Below the pieces are notes generated by a model that had not been told where the DNA came from, did not search any database, and worked only from the letters and a program-made list of their open reading frames with translations. Shown here piece after piece: positions 59,785 through 64,000 of a stretch of 64,000 nucleotides of DNA (position 1 is its first letter; every line of letters starts with the position of its first letter). This DNA comes from Amoeboaphelidium protococcarum (taxonomy: Eukaryota; Aphelidiomycota; Aphelidea), in the NCBI GenBank assembly GCA_023515745.1, contig JALECJ010000258.1:1802501-1866500 (forward strand), written 5' to 3'. The position numbers and the translations under genes were made by a program.

Positions 59785-60186
59785 TCATTGCATAGCAGTC
59801 TCCTTCTAAACTCTAGAGTGATAAGCTTTGGACACTATATTCCACGCGTCCATGTATCTGTCCATGCACTTGGCAAGACAAGTTTACTCAGAGCTGTCCA
59901 GCTTGGTACCAGGCTTGGTGACGCATTTCTTGAAGCATTTATCATTCATAGTCTACACACATATAAGATACAGTTCATAGCGCGCACGTAGAGTAATTCT
60001 TCAATTAAAATATCATAATGAAATAGGACGACTTACATTCAAAAGCTCCTGGGCATTCAACACGGCCATCTCGGCGCGTACTTGGTCCATAATTTAATCT
60101 TTCTACTACAGTACTTACGCGCCATTTAGTCCACCCATTGAAGAGTCGATATCAGGCGAGGAGCTGGCTGTCGATGAAAAGTCCAT
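59785..60186 (-). CDS. TIM13: Mitochondrial intermembrane-space chaperone Tim13
   Basis: 105 residues from exons 60186-60037 and 59952-59785 with an 84-bp intron. The twin Cx3C motifs are intact: DKCFKKCVTKPG and QTCLAKCMDRYMDAWN, with the small-Tim spacing between them. The N-terminus carries QIMDQVRAEMAVLNAQELLN, matching Tim13. A GTAAGT near 60119 looks like a donor, but the unspliced reading through TAA/TAG gives a sensible Tim13 helix, so it is not used. It forms a hexamer with Tim8 or Tim10 to carry membrane proteins across the intermembrane space. Confidence 0.9.
59953..60036 (-). other. Spliceosomal intron, 84 bp (Tim13)
   Basis: Donor GTAAGTCG, acceptor TGTGTAG; joins AQELLN to TMNDKCFKKC. 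Confidence 0.9.
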
Positions 60187-60388
60187 TCTTGGTTATTGTA
60201 AATTATTGTTGGCGTTTAGCAAATGCTGAATGGTTAATATGATCAAAAGAGGGAAAATGTCCAATTTTCAAGAGACCGACCTGACCTCTTAAGGAAAATT
60301 ATAAAAGTCAACCAAAAAAAAGATTGAAGCTAATTAAAATACTTTGATTTACAACAGAAATTAAGATTCAATTATATGTACTTGAAGA

Positions 60389-62174
60389 TCAGCATTGGAA
60401 TTTAGATACGCCGACTATGGTCCAACACTAAGAGTCAGACAAGGAGTCGACATCGGCTCTAACACGAGAAGATGGACACAAGGCAGTGAGTGGCAGAGAT
60501 ACTGACTAATCTTGATCAGCCCGACTAGTACCTAGATATTTAATAGCGTGCCCATTTTATGATACTTCAACGACTTATAGTGCCACTCGATGCATTTAGC
60601 TCACGTAACAATCAGTCTGCTACGAGTCCAATATCACTTGATTGTCTTTTCCCAGTCTGACGATCCTGCAAACAACATCCATATTCGTTGCATCCCTCTC
60701 CACGGGACTGAGGACAACATATGTATTGTAAGCAATCGGTGTGCCAGCAGGTGCGTAAACTCTCGAACCATCACGGNCGACTAGTACCTAGATATTTAAT
60801 AGCGTGCCCATTTTATGATACTTCAACGACTTGTAGTGCCACCCGATGCATTTAGCTCACGTAACAATCAGTCTGCTACGAGTCCAAAATCACTTGATTG
60901 TCTTTTCCCAGTCTGACTATCCTGCAAACAACATCCATATTTAATGCATCCGTCTCCACAGGACTGAGGACAACATATGTATTGTAAGCAATCGGTGTGC
61001 CAGCAGGTGCGTAAACTCTCGAACCATCACGGAAAGGAAGCAGGGAACGAACAATCATGGGGGTCCAGTCTTAGGAGTCAGCAGTAAAGTGTCGTCGATG
61101 CTATTACTAATTCTATGGCAATGTCTACCCAACATTTATATAACGCGTTCGCACATTTTAACAATTGATACGGTTAAAAAATGCTACATTATCACCACAT
61201 AGAATGGAACCCACAGGTGCTTTGATACCGGGCCGACCCAGTGAAGCAGTCTGTCCATGCTGTTTAGATTTAGTAACTTTCTTGGAAGGCTTTGATATAA
61301 GCTAGATGTTGCACGATAAAGCTTCATATATCTCGCCATCAACATTTGCACTAAGTTTTAGATTAACATGACCAACTTTATGGTTATCATGACCAGATTG
61401 CGACGACCGCTGGGTAACAGTGGACGGAACATGGAGAGACTTGAATGAACACGTTGCCATACCATTGGCAGGCAAACTTAACTTACTCAACTGATCAGCT
61501 GCCGCAATCTCTAGGCTATTGATACTCAAACCCAATCTGAGAACACCATGAACGTTCTTACCAAATCTTGACTGGGCAGATACGACTACTTTTGGTGGAG
61601 GACACATAAAACGCTTTTCTTGTCCATAAGATTTCTAGACAACAACCGCGTGCCAACATTCAAAACGATAATGTTAATAACTTGGACAATGATCTCCAGA
61701 CAAAGGGGAGATTGACTCTTTTATTGAAGCAGGTAGAGCTACAGGATACGGCATCTAAACAGCGCACAGTCTAGGAGACGGAGTTGGTGCAATCTATGGA
61801 GGCGACGCATAACCAGATCTTCTATCACAATCCGAAACAACTGAAGATGCATCAGACGATGTATATTCATCATGTGGGATCTCTGTGTAGAGCAGATTCT
61901 AAATCGCTAATCGGTTGCTATGAAACTAAGGACGATCCTTTGATAAGCAATCTTTGCCAGATGATGGTGATCCTTGGGCGTTATCAGCAGCTTCAATAGC
62001 CATCAGAAGAACATCAAGACCAGTCTGCTATTATTGATGCGGCACAGGAGCGGTGTTCACACAGATACGTTTCGTACTAACTGACTCGCTATGATCACCA
62101 GAGTCGAGACAACGCTTCAACAAGCCAGATTAAGCGAGCGGTAGTGACATTTAGGTAGAAGCAGGTGGAATCAT
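60389..62174 (-). CDS. CSL-family transcription factor (CBF1/Su(H)/Lag-1), split by a scaffold-join duplication
   Basis: If one copy of the 255-bp repeat and the N are removed, the frame closes to 1530 bases (509 residues). Residues about 165-290 are the N-terminal Rel-like half: VVVQKSYGQEKRFMCPPPKV. The beta-trefoil reads YEALSCNIQLISKPSKK, NVAFFNRINCQNVRTRYINV and VSQMHRVALQVVEV, then SDSQCWTIVGV. All match CSL proteins. The C-terminal IPT/TIG domain is not seen: the frame ends 6 residues after CWTIVGV, so a further exon may be missing. CSL proteins bind GTGRGAA; the region upstream (62175-62775) is rich in that motif. Opisthokont-specific family, with fungal members Cbf11/Cbf12. Confidence 0.88.
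60522..60776. repeat. Assembly duplicate, left copy (255 bp)
   Basis: Same 255 bases as 60778-61032 with a few single-base differences; ends at the N at 60777. Probably overlapping contig ends (alleles) joined without merging. Confidence 0.9.
60777..60777. other. Assembly gap (single N)
   Basis: The only N in the window, exactly at the boundary of the two 255-bp copies. Confidence 0.99.
60778..61032. repeat. Assembly duplicate, right copy (255 bp)
   Basis: See the left copy. Dropping 255 bases plus the N restores the CSL frame. Confidence 0.9.
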
Positions 62175-62775
62175 TATTTATATACGGAAAGACTGAGTAT
62201 TAATATATCCCACAATAGCTGATAGATAGAATAAAGAAGTGAGTGAACAAGTAATGACGATAAAGAGCCAGTGGGAAATATTTGAGGCAAGCCGTGTGAA
62301 AGATCGATTGTGATTTTCAACAATCGTGTGGAGTCAACTCCGCCTGCGTGATTTTCCGTTTCGTCGGTTCCCACGATTGTAATGGAAGCGCTGGCAAACA
62401 AAGGCACCTTGATGAAGCTTATAAGACATTCACTCCCGTGAATTAATATGACATTCAAATATGGACGATGATAGCGTCTAAATTAAAGGTTAGTGTTGAA
62501 GCCGTATAAATAGACAGACATGAAGCTTGATTTTTACGATGCATCAAGGTTAGTGTGAGAATCATTGTTGGCGTGGGAACAGCTGATGCTCATCGATCGA
62601 TGGGATGGCGTGTGAAAACTTTCCTCGTCATCACATCATCAAATTTTCACACGGTGATTTTCACACGCATAATGACTATCACCGTCTGTCTACATAACAC
62701 ACAACGATCATCAAAGAAGCTATTAAATCAACTATATTCATAGAAGCAAGAAACATTCATTGTTATCAAAGAGAT
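62175..62775. promoter_or_regulatory. CSL gene upstream region rich in CSL-type sites
   Basis: 601 bp between the CSL start and the thioesterase stop. Full YGTGRGAA matches: 62368-62375 (minus), 62572-62579 (plus), 62554-62561 (plus). A partial AGTGGGAA is at 62270-62277. CGTGTGAAA variants occur at 62293 and 62609 on the plus strand, and inverted at about 62644 and 62658. No coding frame is convincing; a 94-codon minus-strand frame at 62174-62458 is not supported. Confidence 0.65.
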
Positions 62776-63840
62776 TCAAATTTACATTGTAAGATGCTAA
62801 GGTACTGACTTAGAGTCATCATCGACTAAGTACTTGGCAATGATCTCCTCCGAGAGCCATTGCTATCCAATTTACATGTGACCGCCATCTTTGGTGAGTA
62901 AAATCAGGCGATCGCTCTCATCCAACTGTTTCAGACCAATCCAATCATCCTCATACAATTCAGATTCGCGTAATGACACTAAGCGCTTACCACTATCACT
63001 CCATTGTCCAAACCAGGCAGTTTCTTTAGGAATAGCCATGGTGTCATTGCTGAACATCACTAATACCAACTTGTTCAACTTGAGCATATTGTTCTTGTAT
63101 GCTTCATTCTTGCCGGCCTTCTCATTATTGATGTCTGGCAAAAATATGTTGGACCATAAATATGAATCCAACTACTAAATATCACGATAGTATTAAGCCT
63201 GAATCACGCGGGATTGAACTTGAGGCAAGTATACACCCCTCTTGATTGCCATCCTAGCCAAGCTACACCACCAAGAGCTTTAGACAACATCGTTAGAATC
63301 TTCTCCTATCAGTGTCTCTTGTATCTCATCACAATTAGGCATAGCAGATTATCCGCCGTGCTGAGAGCCAAAAGTGATCAAATTATAAACTTGAACTTAG
63401 TTGCAACGCTCAATGTATGCCCTCAAAGCCTATCCACCTTGTGAGAATCCGAGAGCATTAACACCTGACGCTTTTAACAAATCCAAATCAGCCTACGAAA
63501 CTGATTTCATGGTGCGTAAATTAATCACATTGACGCCTGAACTCGATTTACCATTCATAACATTACACAATCCCTGTACCTGGTCATTCAGATTGCCAAA
63601 GAAGGAAGCCTTTTAATCGGAATCCGCACTTCCATCACCGATTTGAACAGAGTAAACATTAACATCTGGTAACTGATCCCATATCTATTTAGCCACACTT
63701 ACCATTGATCTTTCGTTACAACAACTGTCGCCCATACCATGCCACAGCAACACTGGCTTTCCCTGTTGTGACGCGTTAATTACACTGAGAGACAGAGCTA
63801 TAATTGTCAATATAACAATTTTTACAAACACCATAGCCAT
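62776..63840 (-). CDS. Palmitoyl-protein thioesterase (PPT1-like, lysosomal)
   Basis: 354 residues. Signal peptide (IVILTIIALSLSVINAS) then PVLLWHGMGDSCCN (oxyanion strand), GLCNVMNG, LGFSQGGQALRAYIERCN with nucleophile Ser at about 136, NLITFGSQHGG, YRDIQQLDSYLWSNIFLPDINNE, LVLVMFSNDTMAIPKETAWFG and TKDGGHM with the catalytic His. UAR codons supply several conserved Gln, including the one after SQGG. It removes thioester-linked fatty acids from proteins in lysosomes or phagosomes. The start is the first of two in-frame Met (MAM). Confidence 0.95.
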
Positions 63841-64000
63841 TTATTAGTAGAATTTTGGTCAATTCTAAACAGAAAGAATTAGTACAAAAGTCTAAAAAAA
63901 TTCAGAAATATTTAAAACACCTCCTTAACTGAGGTAGATGTGTGTGATTGGAGCACAATTTAGTCACCTTTGGTAAAGCCATAATATCACGCTCGGAACT
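63841..64000. other. Right edge, no gene seen
   Basis: AT-rich upstream region of the thioesterase gene; CACCTCCTTAACTGAGGTAGATGTG at 63919-63943 contains a CCTC/GAGG inverted pair of unknown meaning. Confidence 0.3.

Noticed and set aside
60100-60125. GTAAGT...TAG as an extra intron in Tim13
   Set aside because: The interval is too short to splice and the read-through frame matches the Tim13 N-terminal helix.
62174-62458. 94-codon minus-strand frame upstream of CSL
   Set aside because: Out of frame with CSL, no homology, and it overlaps the cluster of CSL-type sites.

Overview
This is a nuclear scaffold piece from a microbial eukaryote that reads TAA and TAG as glutamine and uses only TGA as stop. 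Nearly every gene is broken by TAA/TAG in the standard code. With UAR=Gln each becomes one long frame, and the UAR codons fall on conserved Gln positions (for example the activation segment of the MARK kinase and the conserved cores of M28, M36, AspRS and PPT1). Introns are few, GT-AG and tiny (about 47-84 bp). The gene content (fungalysin, tyrosinases, CSL factor, Rrn5-like SANT protein, KDZ/Plavaka-like transposase, F-BAR-PH, Crinkler/RHS-like gene) fits an early-diverging relative of Fungi. Genes that most fungi lack (phosphorylase-kinase regulatory subunit, MFSD1-type carrier) and a chlorophyllase-like hydrolase suggest an algal parasite such as an aphelid; that last step is an inference, not shown by the sequence.

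Layout. 1-10 kb: a divergent pair of mitochondrial-type genes (one partial), then five minus-strand genes for secretion or surface: M28 aminopeptidase, M36 fungalysin, an NAD(P)-binding protein, a Ser/Thr-rich anchored protein, and a large Golgi-type enzyme fusing GT8 and GT34 glycosyltransferases. 10-31 kb: phosphorylase-kinase regulatory subunit, F-BAR/PH protein, secreted class-3 lipase, chlorophyllase-like hydrolase, CxxC protein, Rrn5-like SANT protein, F-box/WD40 protein, MFSD1-like carrier, MARK/PAR-1 kinase. 31-40.5 kb: two tyrosinase paralogues on either side of a candidate two-gene DNA transposon (about 33.2-37.8 kb). 40.7-50.5 kb: LIM protein, TRF4-type nucleotidyltransferase, triple-SH3 protein, RTF1, cytosolic AspRS. 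50-57 kb: a segmental duplication of the AspRS 3' end and MFS carrier gene, whose two copies flank a Crinkler/RHS-like gene with foreign-looking glutamine codon use. 57.6-64 kb: P5C reductase, NudC, Tim13, a CSL transcription factor interrupted by a scaffold-join artefact (N at 60777), and palmitoyl-protein thioesterase.

How the genes fit together: many products are secreted or lysosomal hydrolases and surface proteins (M28, M36, lipase, PPT1, tyrosinases, Ser/Thr-rich protein, GT8-GT34), as expected of a phagotroph or parasite with a remodelled wall or spore coat. The rest are housekeeping genes for transcription, RNA processing, translation, mitochondria and polarity signalling. Gene pairs are often divergent with 200-600 bp between them, and CGCG-centred motifs recur in those gaps.
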